64,000 nt of DNA from Magnetofaba australis IT-1 (lineage in GTDB: Bacteria > Pseudomonadota > Magnetococcia > Magnetococcales > Magnetococcaceae): positions 620,001 through 684,000 of the forward strand of contig NZ_LVJN01000019.1 of assembly GCF_002109495.1 (NCBI RefSeq), in the 5' to 3' direction. Each line of letters starts with the position of its first letter. The stretch's first letter is position 1. A model generated the notes under the pieces. It was not told the DNA's origin and ran no database searches. It saw only the letters and a list, made by a program, of their open reading frames with translations. Shown here piece by piece: positions 27,075-35,035 of the stretch. A program made the position numbers and the translations under genes.

Positions 27075-28274
27075 ATGAAACGTCGCGATTTTCTCAAATC
27101 CACCGCCCTGGCAGGGGCTGTCGGCGCTACCGCCGGAACCTCCGCCGCTCTGGGCGGCGCCGCCTCCGCGCAGGCCGCCGTCACCGGCATTCAAAAGTAT
27201 GGAACCCTGGGCAAAACCGGGCTGAAGATGTCCGACATCTCCTTCGGCGGCGGCCATCTGCCGTCGGGCTCCATGCTGCTGCGAGCGATGGATCAGGGCA
27301 TTAACTACATCGACACCGCGCCCGACTACGGCGCCTCCGAATCCCACATCGGCGAGGCGATGCCACGCATTCAGCGCGACAAACTGATCATCGCCACCAA
27401 ATTCTGCCGCCAAGGCGCCTACCCGGGGCACCTGCCGCTGGGGACCAAAAAGGCGGAGTACATCGCCATGGTCGAAGAGAGCCTTCAGCGCATGAAGACC
27501 GACTACACCGACCTGCTCTTCGTCCACGCCATGGGTGAGAAGAACGATCTGGAGGGCGAGCGCAAACGGTTGTTGGATCCAGAGATGCTGGCGGCGTTTG
27601 CCGTCCTCAAACAGGCGGGCAAGGCGCGTTTTCTGGCGGTCTCCTCCCATGGCCCCTACAACATGGAGACGTTGATGCTGGAAGCGGTCAACTCCGGCCA
27701 CTACGACGTCATCATGCCCGCCTTCAACTTTATGAAATTCCCCCGCATCAGCGAGGTGATGAAAACCGCCCACAGCAAAGGGATCGGCGTGGTGGCGATG
27801 AAGACGCTGGCCGGAGCCAAAGGGGCCAACCTCAAGGAGCCCGGTCCGTTTGAGCACGCCGCCTTCAAGTGGGTGCTCAAGCATCCCGAAGTGGCCGGGT
27901 TGGTGGTGACCATCAAGAGTCGTCGTGATCTGAATCTCTATGTGGGCGCCTCCGGCCAGGCCTTCAGCGCCGCCGACCAGCGCCATCTGGATCAGTATGC
28001 AGCGCTGTATGGCCGCGAATACTGCCGCACCGGCTGTTCGGACTGTGAAGCGAGCTGCCCGGCGGGCGTGCCGGTGGGGCATATCCTGCGCTATCGCATG
28101 TACTTCGAGGACTACGGCCAGGAGAAGCAGGGTATGGCCCAATACGCGCAACTGGAGACCAATGCCGAGGCCTGTGTGGCGTGTGATGGTCAAGCCTGCA
28201 ATGCCGCCTGTCCCCACGGTTTGCCGGTGGGCGGCATGGCGGCGGCGGCGCATCGGATGCTGACCCTGGCGTAA
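27075..28274 (+). CDS. Tat-exported aldo/keto reductase with two C-terminal Fe-S motifs
   Basis: 399 residues. MKRRDFLKS is a twin-arginine motif with cleavage near SAQAA. The AKR barrel (about 40-290) keeps the full catalytic tetrad: D80, Y85, K109 and H151. After it come two cysteine groups: C317-C321-C324-C328 (CRTGCSDCEASCP) and C367-C370-C375-C379 (CVACDGQACNAACP), each able to hold a [4Fe-4S] cluster. Export via Tat implies folding with cofactor in the cytoplasm. NADPH is absent from the periplasm, so electrons may come through the Fe-S clusters. It is the first gene of a four-gene module; GGGGGA precedes the ATG by seven bases. Confidence 0.88.
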   Translation: MKRRDFLKSTALAGAVGATAGTSAALGGAASAQAAVTGIQKYGTLGKTGLKMSDISFGGGHLPSGSMLLRAMDQGINYIDTAPDYGASESHIGEAMPRIQRDKLIIATKFCRQGAYPGHLPLGTKKAEYIAMVEESLQRMKTDYTDLLFVHAMGEKNDLEGERKRLLDPEMLAAFAVLKQAGKARFLAVSSHGPYNMETLMLEAVNSGHYDVIMPAFNFMKFPRISEVMKTAHSKGIGVVAMKTLAGAKGANLKEPGPFEHAAFKWVLKHPEVAGLVVTIKSRRDLNLYVGASGQAFSAADQRHLDQYAALYGREYCRTGCSDCEASCPAGVPVGHILRYRMYFEDYGQEKQGMAQYAQLETNAEACVACDGQACNAACPHGLPVGGMAAAAHRMLTLA

Positions 28275-28277
28275 CTC

Positions 28278-29276
28278 ATGCCCAACCCCGTTCGCGAACC
28301 CCCCGCATGGTTGCGCGGCGGCCTGCTGGCGCTGTTGCCTCTGCTGGTCGTCGCGCTTTATGTGACCGGACAGAACTACGATCCGGGTCTGCTCGCCTTC
28401 AAAAGCGAGGAGGGCGCAGGCGGCGGTTTGGCGGCCAAACTCACCCAGTCGCCTCCGCCAGGTCTCGCTGTGATGGGCGCGCCGCGCGCCTACGACAAAA
28501 CCAACCTGTATGAATACATCGACGGCCACGCCGACGCCTTCATCAGCGCCGGTTTTCAAAGCCTGACCGTGGCCGACTACGCTGTGGACGCCAACGCCCC
28601 GGCGCCCGATCTGACCGCCGACATCTACCATATGGGCACGCCGCTGCAGGCGTTTGGCATCATGATGGCCGAGGTGACGCCGGACTCTCAAAGCGTGACC
28701 ATGGGGCAGATGGGCTTCGTCAGCGGTGGCGTGGGGCTGTTTCTGCATGGTCCCTATTTTGTGCGTTTGGGCGCGCAGGGGCCCAATGCCGCGAACATGG
28801 ACTTTCCCGCCGCCGCCAGCGCGGTGGTCGCCGCCCTGGGCGAGGCGGATGCAGGCAAGTTGCGTGAGCTGTTCGCCTTCCCGGATCTGGGCAAGGTCGT
28901 GCGCACCAACTACGTCAAGCAGGACTATCGCGGCCTGTCGTTCTTCAAAGGGGTGATCGACCGGGAGTTTGAACGGGCCGACGGCGGCGTGCTGACGCTG
29001 TTCCTGATGCAGGGCGCGCCCGCCGCCATGACGGAACTGGAACGCGCGTTGACGGTCTATGCCCAAGAGGAGGGGCTTACGCCACAGATCACGTCGGAGT
29101 CCAGCGCCAAACTGATCGTTTTCCAGGATCCCTATGAAGGGGACTGGTTCGTCTACCTCACCACCACCCGCGCTTGGGGTGGTTTCGCCAAGGCCGACGC
29201 CGCGCTCCTCGATCCCATTCGCCAGCTCGCAAACGAGTTGCCGCCCTTTACACCCGCCGGGGAGAAGTCGCCATGA
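28278..29276 (+). CDS. Membrane-anchored DUF6599 protein
   Basis: 332 residues. One N-terminal membrane segment (about 13-31) is followed by a periplasmic region that matches the DUF6599 pattern: YDKTNLYEYIDGHADAFISA, then a stretch resembling GIMMAE, and YVKQDYRGLSFFKGV. DUF6599 proteins have no established function but are repeatedly found beside DUF362 and polyferredoxin genes. The gene starts three bases after the aldo/keto reductase stop and overlaps the DUF362 gene by 4 bp. The family name is from memory of its sequence pattern and should be confirmed with a profile search. Confidence 0.7.
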   Translation: MPNPVREPPAWLRGGLLALLPLLVVALYVTGQNYDPGLLAFKSEEGAGGGLAAKLTQSPPPGLAVMGAPRAYDKTNLYEYIDGHADAFISAGFQSLTVADYAVDANAPAPDLTADIYHMGTPLQAFGIMMAEVTPDSQSVTMGQMGFVSGGVGLFLHGPYFVRLGAQGPNAANMDFPAAASAVVAALGEADAGKLRELFAFPDLGKVVRTNYVKQDYRGLSFFKGVIDREFERADGGVLTLFLMQGAPAAMTELERALTVYAQEEGLTPQITSESSAKLIVFQDPYEGDWFVYLTTTRAWGGFAKADAALLDPIRQLANELPPFTPAGEKSP

Positions 29277-30310
29277 GCGAGGCGGAGACGCCAACGCCGC
29301 GTCGGCGCAAAAAACAGCACTCCATCCATGATCGCGTGGTTACGCCGCAGAGTCGGCGCGACTTCCTACGCCACACCGCCGTCACCGCCGGTCTGGCGGT
29401 GGGCGCGGTGGGGATCGGGCTGGCTTATCGCAGCGATCAGCCCATCGCCCGGGCGCCCAAGATTCTCAAAGTCCTACCGGACTTTCGCGTGGATGACGCG
29501 CCGCAATATCCCAAGCTGGCCATCATTCGCGGCCAGGATGTGCCGCGCATGACCCGCGCCGCCGTAGCGCAGTTGGGCGGCATCGATCGCTTTATCAAAA
29601 AGGGCGATCGGGTGGTGATCAAACCCAACGTGGGCTGGGACCGGCAACCGGAGCAGGCCGCCAACACCCGCCCGGAGTTGGTGGCGGCCATGGTGATGTT
29701 GTGTCGCGAAGCGGGAGCCGCCTCGGTCACGGTTACCGACGTCTCGCTGAACGATCCCCGGCGCTGCTTCTTCCGCTCCGGCATCCAGGCCGCCGCCCAG
29801 GAGGCGGGGGCCGATGTGTGGCTACCGGGCAATAGCGACTTCATCGACACCGATATGGGCGGCAAGCTGCTTACCGAGTGGCCGGTGGCGGCGGCGTTCC
29901 ACGAAGCCGACAAGCTGATCAATCTGCCCATCGTCAAGAACCACTCCCTGTGCCACGCCACCCTGGCGATGAAGAACCACTACGGCATGATTGGCGGACG
30001 GCGCAATCAGTTGCACCAGGACATCCATCAATCCATCGTCGATCTGGCCGCCGCCGCCAAGCCGACCCTCACCGTCATGGACGCCACCCGCGTGTTGATG
30101 CGCAACGGCCCCACCGGCGGCTCCCTGGCCGACGTCTCCATTGAGAACACCCTCATCGCCGGAACCGATGAAGTGGCCATGGACAGTTTCGCCCTCGGTT
30201 TCCTCAAGTTGGAGAGCGCCCAGTTGAACTATCTGGCTATGGGCGAAGCGCGCGGGTTGGGGGTGGTGGATTGGAAATCCCTCAATCCCCGTGAGGAGCA
30301 GGTGGGGTAG
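29273..30310 (+). CDS. Tat-signal DUF362 protein
   Basis: 345 residues. The SRRDFLRHTAVTAGLAVGAV segment is a twin-arginine signal set about 27 residues from the N-terminus. The rest is a DUF362 domain: GDRVVIKPNVGWDR, a Thr/Asp-rich AASVTVTDVS strand, LINLPIVKNHSLCHATLAMK and the final MDSFALGFLKL. Many DUF362 proteins carry ferredoxin motifs; this one does not, so it must rely on partners for electrons. The start ATG overlaps the previous stop (ATGA) and has GGGGAGAAG upstream. The domain is uncharacterised. Confidence 0.83.
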   Translation: MSEAETPTPRRRKKQHSIHDRVVTPQSRRDFLRHTAVTAGLAVGAVGIGLAYRSDQPIARAPKILKVLPDFRVDDAPQYPKLAIIRGQDVPRMTRAAVAQLGGIDRFIKKGDRVVIKPNVGWDRQPEQAANTRPELVAAMVMLCREAGAASVTVTDVSLNDPRRCFFRSGIQAAAQEAGADVWLPGNSDFIDTDMGGKLLTEWPVAAAFHEADKLINLPIVKNHSLCHATLAMKNHYGMIGGRRNQLHQDIHQSIVDLAAAAKPTLTVMDATRVLMRNGPTGGSLADVSIENTLIAGTDEVAMDSFALGFLKLESAQLNYLAMGEARGLGVVDWKSLNPREEQVG

Positions 30311-30337
30311 TGGTGAGGGAAAAGATTGGAATGCTTT

Positions 30338-30466
30338 AAGATATCGAGGGCTACGCCCTCGAGCTCCCGAAGATCAAAGGCCAAACCGTGGGGCTCCGCC
30401 CCACACCCCGCTGGGGGCGCGGCCCCCAGGCCCCGGAAAATCGGGCCATAAATGTCCCGATTTTCC
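30338..30466 (-). repeat. Mosaic palindromic repeat, copy B
   Basis: Lies in opposite orientation to A, C and E. From the left: AAGATATCGAGGGC hairpin, GTGGGGCTCCGCCCCAC hairpin, CTGGGGGCGCGGCCCCCAG hairpin and a terminal hairpin GGAAAATCGGG / CCCGATTTTCC around the 10-base loop CCATAAATGT. The first part aligns with the inverted tail of copy E; the last hairpin aligns with copy D. It separates the DUF362 and polyferredoxin genes. Confidence 0.8.
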
Positions 30467-30531
30467 ACCGTTTGAACTTTGCGCGACATGTTTCGACGCA
30501 GCGGGCTTGCGGGCTGAATAGGTCCAACATC

Positions 30532-32049
30532 ATGAACATGCCCAATATCCGCGCCATCCGGCGCATCTACGCCATCTTCTTCTTCGGCCTGTTCCTATGG
30601 CTGCTGTGGATCCTCGACCCGCAGCATATGAAAGGCTACGAGACCGGCCTGATCCTGGAGTTGAGCCCGCTCACCGCCATCGCCGGGTTCTTCACCAGCG
30701 GCACCGTCTACCTCGGGCTGGCGTGGGCGCTGCCCATCATCTTCCTGACCCTCTTCTTTGGCCGCTTCTTCTGCTCCTGGATCTGCCCGCTGGGCATTCT
30801 CAACCAGTTCTCCAGTTGGCTGTTCAACCGCCGCCGCCCGGTGGATCAGTACAAAAACAACGCCTATCGTCCCATCTTCCGGCTCAAATACTACATCCTC
30901 GCCGGACTGCTGATTCTCTCCGCCTTCGGCGCGCTGCAGATCGGCCTGCTCGACCCCATCGCGCTGCTGACGCGCTCGTTTACGGTGTCGCTCTATCCGG
31001 CCATCAATCAGTGGGGAGTTGGTCCTTACTTGAACCAACCGATCTTCCTGGGCGGGGCGCTGATCAGCGCGCTGCTCATCGTGTTGATTCTGGCCAACCG
31101 TTTCATTACCCGCTACTGGTGTCGGGTGCTGTGTCCGTTGGGGGCGCTGCTGGGGGTGATGTCGCTGCGTGCGCCGTTTCGCATCCGTCGCGACGTGGAC
31201 AAGTGCACCGACTGCAACAAGTGTCTGGCCAACTGCCAGGGCGGCTGCGATCCCCACGCCGAACATCGCGTCTCCGAGTGCCATGCGTGCATGAACTGCA
31301 TCGAGGATTGCCCAGAAGGCGCGCTGCACTATGGTTTGCCGGAGTCGCGCACCTCAGCGGCCAAACCGTTCGACATCAACCGCCGCCGTTTGGGCGAGGT
31401 GGCGGTGGCCTCGGTGGTGTTCTACCCCATGCTCAAGAGCGCGGTCTCCGCCTCCACCAAGCCGCAACACCAGACCATCCGCCCGCCGGGCTCATTGCCG
31501 GAAGAGGAGTTCAACGCCCGCTGCATCAAGTGTGCGGCGTGCATGCGGGTCTGCCCCACCAACGTACTGCAACCGGCGCTGCTGGGGGCGGGCTTTGAGG
31601 GGCTGTGGACGCCGATTCTGGTCAACAAGATCGGTTGGTGCGAACACCACTGCGTGCTGTGCGGACAGGCGTGTCCGACGGGGGCGATTCAGCGCATCTC
31701 GGTGCAGGAGAAGGTGGGCGAGAAGCCGTTTGAGAAACCGGTGAAGTTAGGCACGGCGTTCTTCGACCATGGACGCTGTTTGCCGTGGTCCATGCATACC
31801 GAGTGCGTGGTGTGTGAGGAGGTCTGCCCCACCACTCCCAAGGCGATCTGGTACAAGCGGGTGGAATTGCTCAAGCGCGATGGTTCGGTGGTGAAGTTAA
31901 AGCAGCCGTATATGGCGCCGGATTTGTGCATTGGCTGCGGGATTTGCGAGAACAAGTGCCCGGTGGAGGATTATGCGGCGGTGCGGATTACCTCGGTGGG
32001 CGAGACGCGGTCCAAAGCCAACCAGATGCTGCTCAAAGGCAAGTCGTAA
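30532..32049 (+). CDS. NapH/NosR-like membrane polyferredoxin
   Basis: 505 residues. The N-terminal ~240 residues hold several membrane helices, with FFCSWICPLG and YWCRVLCPLGA, the paired CxxxCP loops of the NapH/NosR/CcoG-type membrane domain. The rest has ferredoxin motifs: CTDCNKCLANCQGGCDP, CHACMNCIEDCP, CIKCAACMRVCP, CVLCGQACP, CVVCEEVCP and CIGCGICENKCP. It could carry electrons from quinol or a cytoplasmic donor to periplasmic partners. The start ATG at 30532 is preferred over an upstream frame that runs through repeat copy B. It is the last gene of the redox module. Confidence 0.88.
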   Translation: MNMPNIRAIRRIYAIFFFGLFLWLLWILDPQHMKGYETGLILELSPLTAIAGFFTSGTVYLGLAWALPIIFLTLFFGRFFCSWICPLGILNQFSSWLFNRRRPVDQYKNNAYRPIFRLKYYILAGLLILSAFGALQIGLLDPIALLTRSFTVSLYPAINQWGVGPYLNQPIFLGGALISALLIVLILANRFITRYWCRVLCPLGALLGVMSLRAPFRIRRDVDKCTDCNKCLANCQGGCDPHAEHRVSECHACMNCIEDCPEGALHYGLPESRTSAAKPFDINRRRLGEVAVASVVFYPMLKSAVSASTKPQHQTIRPPGSLPEEEFNARCIKCAACMRVCPTNVLQPALLGAGFEGLWTPILVNKIGWCEHHCVLCGQACPTGAIQRISVQEKVGEKPFEKPVKLGTAFFDHGRCLPWSMHTECVVCEEVCPTTPKAIWYKRVELLKRDGSVVKLKQPYMAPDLCIGCGICENKCPVEDYAAVRITSVGETRSKANQMLLKGKS

Positions 32050-32103
32050 CGGGCCAGACCAGCACGGAGTAAAAGTGTGTGCGGGAAAGCGGTCGAGTCA
32101 GGG

Positions 32104-32215
32104 TGACTATTGGCCTCCGGCTGGCCGGAGGCGGGATTCTTAAGGGGCAGCGCCCCTTAAGCGGGTCGAGGGCGGCGCCCTCGTGGGGTTTGGGGCGAAG
32201 CCCCAATATCTTTAA
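32104..32215 (+). repeat. Mosaic palindromic repeat, copy C
   Basis: Same head as copy A (TGACTATTGGCCTCCGGC), then CTTAAGGGGC-AGC-GCCCCTTAAG, CGAGGGC-GGC-GCCCTCG and TTGGGGC-GAA-GCCCCAA. Compared with copy A, the second hairpin has T-A changed to G-C on both sides, a compensatory change that keeps the stem. It follows the polyferredoxin gene and directly precedes the structured element at 32222. Confidence 0.82.
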
Positions 32216-32221
32216 GCCTTA

Positions 32222-32510
32222 AGCCGTTTCCCCGCTGAACGGAGTAGGCGTCAGCACAAAGCGGCAAGAGAAGCACGACTTGACGAGCCAGCCAGGAAGC
32301 TGTCGGGGAAACGGCGGTGAGCGATATGTCGGCCAAGCCGACAGGAGCGAATGCCGTAGAAGCCGTAGCCAGGGAAAGCCAACAAGTGTTGGTGAAGTTT
32401 CTGAATATGCGACAGGTATGTATAGGATCGTCCGCTCCAAGGGAGTCGAGGATGAGCGCGCTACCGCCTTGAAAAATTTATCCTGCGCTGTTTGCTCTGT
32501 GTCTATTCCG
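32222..32510. other. Unassigned structured element, possible group II intron remnant or RNA
   Basis: No credible protein gene. The sequence folds well on itself: a 12-bp perfect pair GCCGTTTCCCCG (32223-32234) with CGGGGAAACGGC (32304-32315), a hairpin TGTCGGC-CAA-GCCGACA (32327-32343) and a small CCAACA/TGTTGG hairpin near 32380. Purine-rich internal spacers lie between. The IS5-family element is inserted directly at its right end, so it may be truncated. The look is that of group II intron domain I, but I see no GTGYG start or domain V. A covariance-model search is decisive. Confidence 0.35.
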
Positions 32511-32514
32511 CTAG

Positions 32515-33828
32515 CAGGGTGCTGAAATTATGATCTCTTCTCCGCTCACCAGCGCCGGGAAGATTTTTTTCTGAGGTTTTTGAGTTCTGATTGAGTTGAG
32601 CCCTCCCTGTTTGTCCACTTATGCGGTCAGAGGGCGGTCATTCCAGCCCTTTTGCGTTCATATTTCCGCCAACTTGCGCATTCGCACCAAATTGTATGCC
32701 GCCAAGGCAAAGGTGAAGGCCCATTCCACCCTCTGCTGGCCAATGAAGCGCGTTTTTCATCGTTCCAACCGTCTTGATCCAGCCGAACACCTCTTCAATG
32801 CGTTTGCGCTTTCTCTGGCTGATCACATAGCCTGCATGCCGGGTCGTGCGTCCATCAATGGCCGAGCGGCGATTGGTGGTGTTTTGCGCCACATGCGGCG
32901 TCACTCGCAGAACTCTCAAGCTTTTCACAAAGTCTTGCGTGTCATAGCCTTTATCCGCTCCCAGGGTGACCGGGTGACGCCCCGGCAATTCAGACGCCAT
33001 CTCCAGGGCGGCGTCCCGCTCTGCTGTGCCGCTGGCGCAGGTTAATCGGGAGTCAACCACCAGACCGTTGCGATTCTCCATCAGGGCGTGGCCCATGTAG
33101 GAAAGTTTGGCCTCTTTCCCTTTGCCTTTGCGGTGGAGACGCGCATCGGGATCTGTCGTGGACGCATGGGTGTCGTTGGCGCGCGTCTGTTTATGAAAAT
33201 CGACTTCCGGGTTGCGCGATCCTCCGCTGGGCGGATCGCCAGAGCCATCGCGCGGGCGAAAGCTCTTGGTTGACGCCCACGCTTCGATCAATGTCCCATC
33301 CACGCTGAAATGTTCGTCAGACAGATATCCGGCTTTGCCAGCCTGGTCTTTGATCTGATTGAAAAAATCCCGAGCAACCTGGGTGTTGATCAACCGCTCC
33401 CGGTTCTTGCTGAAGGTCGTCACATCCCAGACCGGATCATCCATCGACAGCCCCACAAACCACCGATACAGCAGGTTGTAATCCAGCTCTTCCATCAACA
33501 TCCGCTCACTGCGAATGGAGTACAGAACCTGGAGCAGCAAGGCGCGAAGCAGTTTTTCCGGCGCGATGGAGCGCCGTCCCGTCGGGGAGTAGAGTTCCGC
33601 AAACGCGTCGCTCAACTCAGCCAGCGCCTGATCAACCAGCGCGCGGATTGATCGCAACGGGTGGCGCTGCGGAATCCGGGATTCAATGGAAACGTAGCTG
33701 ATCAGTGAAGCTTGCTGAGTATCATCTCCGCGCATAATCCCAACCTTTCCATATGATATCGTTGAGAATTATTATATCATGACGATAATGGACAAGCTCG
33801 GATCAAGTAAGACTTTTTCAGCACCCTG
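32515..33828 (-). mobile_element. IS5-family insertion sequence, complete, 1314 bp
   Basis: Bounded by 13-bp perfect inverted repeats: CAGGGTGCTGAAA (32515-32527) and TTTCAGCACCCTG (33816-33828). The tetranucleotide CTAG flanks it on both sides (32511-32514 and 33829-33832), the YTAR target duplication known for the IS5 family. One intact transposase gene lies on the minus strand. Intact ends, duplication and gene suggest a recent, possibly active insertion. Confidence 0.95.
32638..33735 (-). CDS. IS5-family transposase
   Basis: 365 residues. An N-terminal helical domain (RHPLRSIRALVDQAL, LLRALLLQVLYSIRSERMLMEELDYNLLYRW in two parts) of the DUF772 type is followed by a DDE catalytic domain: first Asp in HFSVDGTLIEAWAS, second in LGADKGYD, and Glu in RKRKRIEEVFGWIKTVG. 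These are the conserved DDE positions of IS5 transposases. It catalyses cut-and-paste transposition using the 13-bp terminal repeats. The reading frame is complete, with no frameshift. Confidence 0.95.
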   Translation of the reverse strand: MRGDDTQQASLISYVSIESRIPQRHPLRSIRALVDQALAELSDAFAELYSPTGRRSIAPEKLLRALLLQVLYSIRSERMLMEELDYNLLYRWFVGLSMDDPVWDVTTFSKNRERLINTQVARDFFNQIKDQAGKAGYLSDEHFSVDGTLIEAWASTKSFRPRDGSGDPPSGGSRNPEVDFHKQTRANDTHASTTDPDARLHRKGKGKEAKLSYMGHALMENRNGLVVDSRLTCASGTAERDAALEMASELPGRHPVTLGADKGYDTQDFVKSLRVLRVTPHVAQNTTNRRSAIDGRTTRHAGYVISQRKRKRIEEVFGWIKTVGTMKNALHWPAEGGMGLHLCLGGIQFGANAQVGGNMNAKGLE

Positions 33829-33832
33829 CTAG

Positions 33833-33998
33833 TTTCGGGCTGCGGTGAAGGGAGGTTCGTTTATACTGTTGTCCAGATAAGATAAATAATTTAAAATATC
33901 ATGGGTTGTGTTGCTTTTGTTGGCGTTAACAATAGTCTCAGGGAGTTTTCACAAATGAGTCATCGATTGGTGAATTCTATACGATACAATCATGTTTT
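33833..33998. other. AT-rich spacer between the two insertion sequences
   Basis: 166 bp, clearly more AT-rich than the surrounding chromosome, with no gene recognised. It is likely a remnant of foreign DNA or of a disrupted intergenic region. Confidence 0.4.
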
Positions 33999-34080
33999 GG
34001 TAGTGGCTCCGTTTAGCTGATTTTGTATAAAACTTGCATGGATTTGGCCATCGTTCTCACATGGATAGTGGAGAAAACAG

Positions 34081-34383
34081 ATGGCCATGATTACCGTGCA
34101 TTGCCCAGAATGTGGAAGCCAAAACGTTGTAAAGAATGGAAAACAGTCCAATGGGAAGCCGCGCTTCCGCTGCGACAATCCAGACTGTAAACGCCGCTAT
34201 TTCCAAACGACCTACACCCACAAAGGGCGTCAACCAGAGGTAAAACGTCAAATCCTTGAGATGACTCTTAACGGCGCTGGGATTCGTGACACCTCTCGCG
34301 TCCTGGGTGTCGGGCGCAACACCATCACCCGAGAGATAAAAAAACACCGGAATCTCACAGGTGAATCTTCCACTTCTGGCTGA
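34081..34383 (+). CDS. IS1-family InsA-like protein
   Basis: 100 residues: an N-terminal zinc-finger (CPECGSQNVVKNGK, RCDNPDCKRRYFQTTYTHKG) and an HTH (TSRVLGVGRNTITREIKKH), the DNA-binding half of IS1 transposases. At its end lies a run of seven A (34338-34344) where the reading frame changes to InsB. The InsB frame is +1 relative to this frame, not the -1 of canonical IS1. In a single-frame IS1 the run would be one base shorter, so this may be an A insertion, or the element may use slippage at A7. Confidence 0.9.
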   Translation: MAMITVHCPECGSQNVVKNGKQSNGKPRFRCDNPDCKRRYFQTTYTHKGRQPEVKRQILEMTLNGAGIRDTSRVLGVGRNTITREIKKHRNLTGESSTSG

Positions 34384-34819
34384 ACTGGCTTCCGATACGC
34401 CGGTCGACGTGGTTCGGGTTGATCAAGCAGAAGCTGATGAAATGTGGTCCTATGTCGGCAGCAAGGCCAACCCTCGATGGATTTGGCATGCCATCGAACG
34501 CCAGTCAGGCCGCGTCCTGGCATATGTCTTCGGAACTCGGAAAGATGCTGTGCTCAAAGAGCTGCGTAAACTGCTGGAGCCTTTTGGCATCGCCAACCTG
34601 TTTACCGATGATTGGGGCGCTTACCATCGCGTCCCATTGGCCCCAAATCATTTCGTGGGCAAGCGCAACACTCAGCGTATTGAGCGCAAGCATCTGACTT
34701 GGCGCACTCGCATCAAGCGACTGGCCAGAAAGACCATCTGCTTCTCCAAATGCGAGGTGATGCACGACACGGTCATTGGCCTGTTTATCAACCGCTACGA
34801 GTTTGGTCTGGAAATATAG
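34361..34819 (+). CDS. IS1-family InsB-like transposase catalytic protein
   Basis: 152 residues from a GTG at 34361. It contains the DDE catalytic domain of IS1: Asp in QAEADEMWSYVG, Asp in LFTDDWGAYH and a Glu in QRIERKHLTWRTRIKRL, then SKCEVMHDTVIGLFINRY. On its own it lacks the zinc-finger/HTH half, so activity needs fusion to InsA through a frame change at the A7 run near 34340. If no such event occurs, the element is defective. Confidence 0.88.
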   Translation: MNLPLLAELASDTPVDVVRVDQAEADEMWSYVGSKANPRWIWHAIERQSGRVLAYVFGTRKDAVLKELRKLLEPFGIANLFTDDWGAYHRVPLAPNHFVGKRNTQRIERKHLTWRTRIKRLARKTICFSKCEVMHDTVIGLFINRYEFGLEI

Positions 34820-34844
34820 TGATCAGCTAAACGGAGCCACTACC

Positions 34845-35035
34845 GTAATTTCGATCAGGTTATTTGCGTAACGCAGGAGTCTGGTCCGCCAATAGTTGGG
34901 TAGAACCTGCGATTCACTATGCAATGATTTTCTGGTTCGCTATGATGAAAAGCGCTGTGATTCGTTAGCTGGCGAAGGCGTACACGCGAGTTGCTATCAG
35001 GGACTGGCGGACTACGGAAATGTCGGCGACAACCG
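34845..35035. other. 191-bp remnant region right of the IS1 element
   Basis: Lower GC than the flanking genes. A plus-strand frame with FLVRYDEKRCDSLAGEGVH could be a piece of an old nucleotide-binding domain, but it has no start, no end and no clear homologue. The stretch ends at the stop of the GT-C-like gene. Best read as decayed DNA. Confidence 0.3.

Larger units (their letters stand above)
33999..34844 (+). mobile_element. IS1-family insertion sequence, 846 bp
   Basis: Bounded by 23-bp perfect inverted repeats that start GGTAGTGGCTCC on the left (33999-34021) and end GGAGCCACTACC on the right (34822-34844). It carries insA-like and insB-like frames. No 8-9 bp target duplication is seen in the flanks (left TCATGTTTT, right GTAATTTCG), so one flank may have been rearranged or deleted since insertion. 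Confidence 0.92.

Noticed and set aside
26804-27304. Plus-strand frame with two hydrophobic stretches
   Set aside because: It runs in another frame into the Tat aldo/keto reductase gene and has no family match; possibly a small membrane protein but unsupported.
27042-29294. 750-codon minus-strand frame over the redox module
   Set aside because: Antisense of clear aldo/keto reductase and DUF6599 genes, with His/Gly/Arg-rich artefact composition.
30388-30531. Upstream extension of the polyferredoxin gene
   Set aside because: It is formed by repeat copy B; the ATG at 30532 starts with a normal N-terminal membrane segment.
32219-32440. 73-codon minus-strand frame in the structured element
   Set aside because: The element is palindromic and has no coding signature; reads more like a structured RNA or DNA than a protein.
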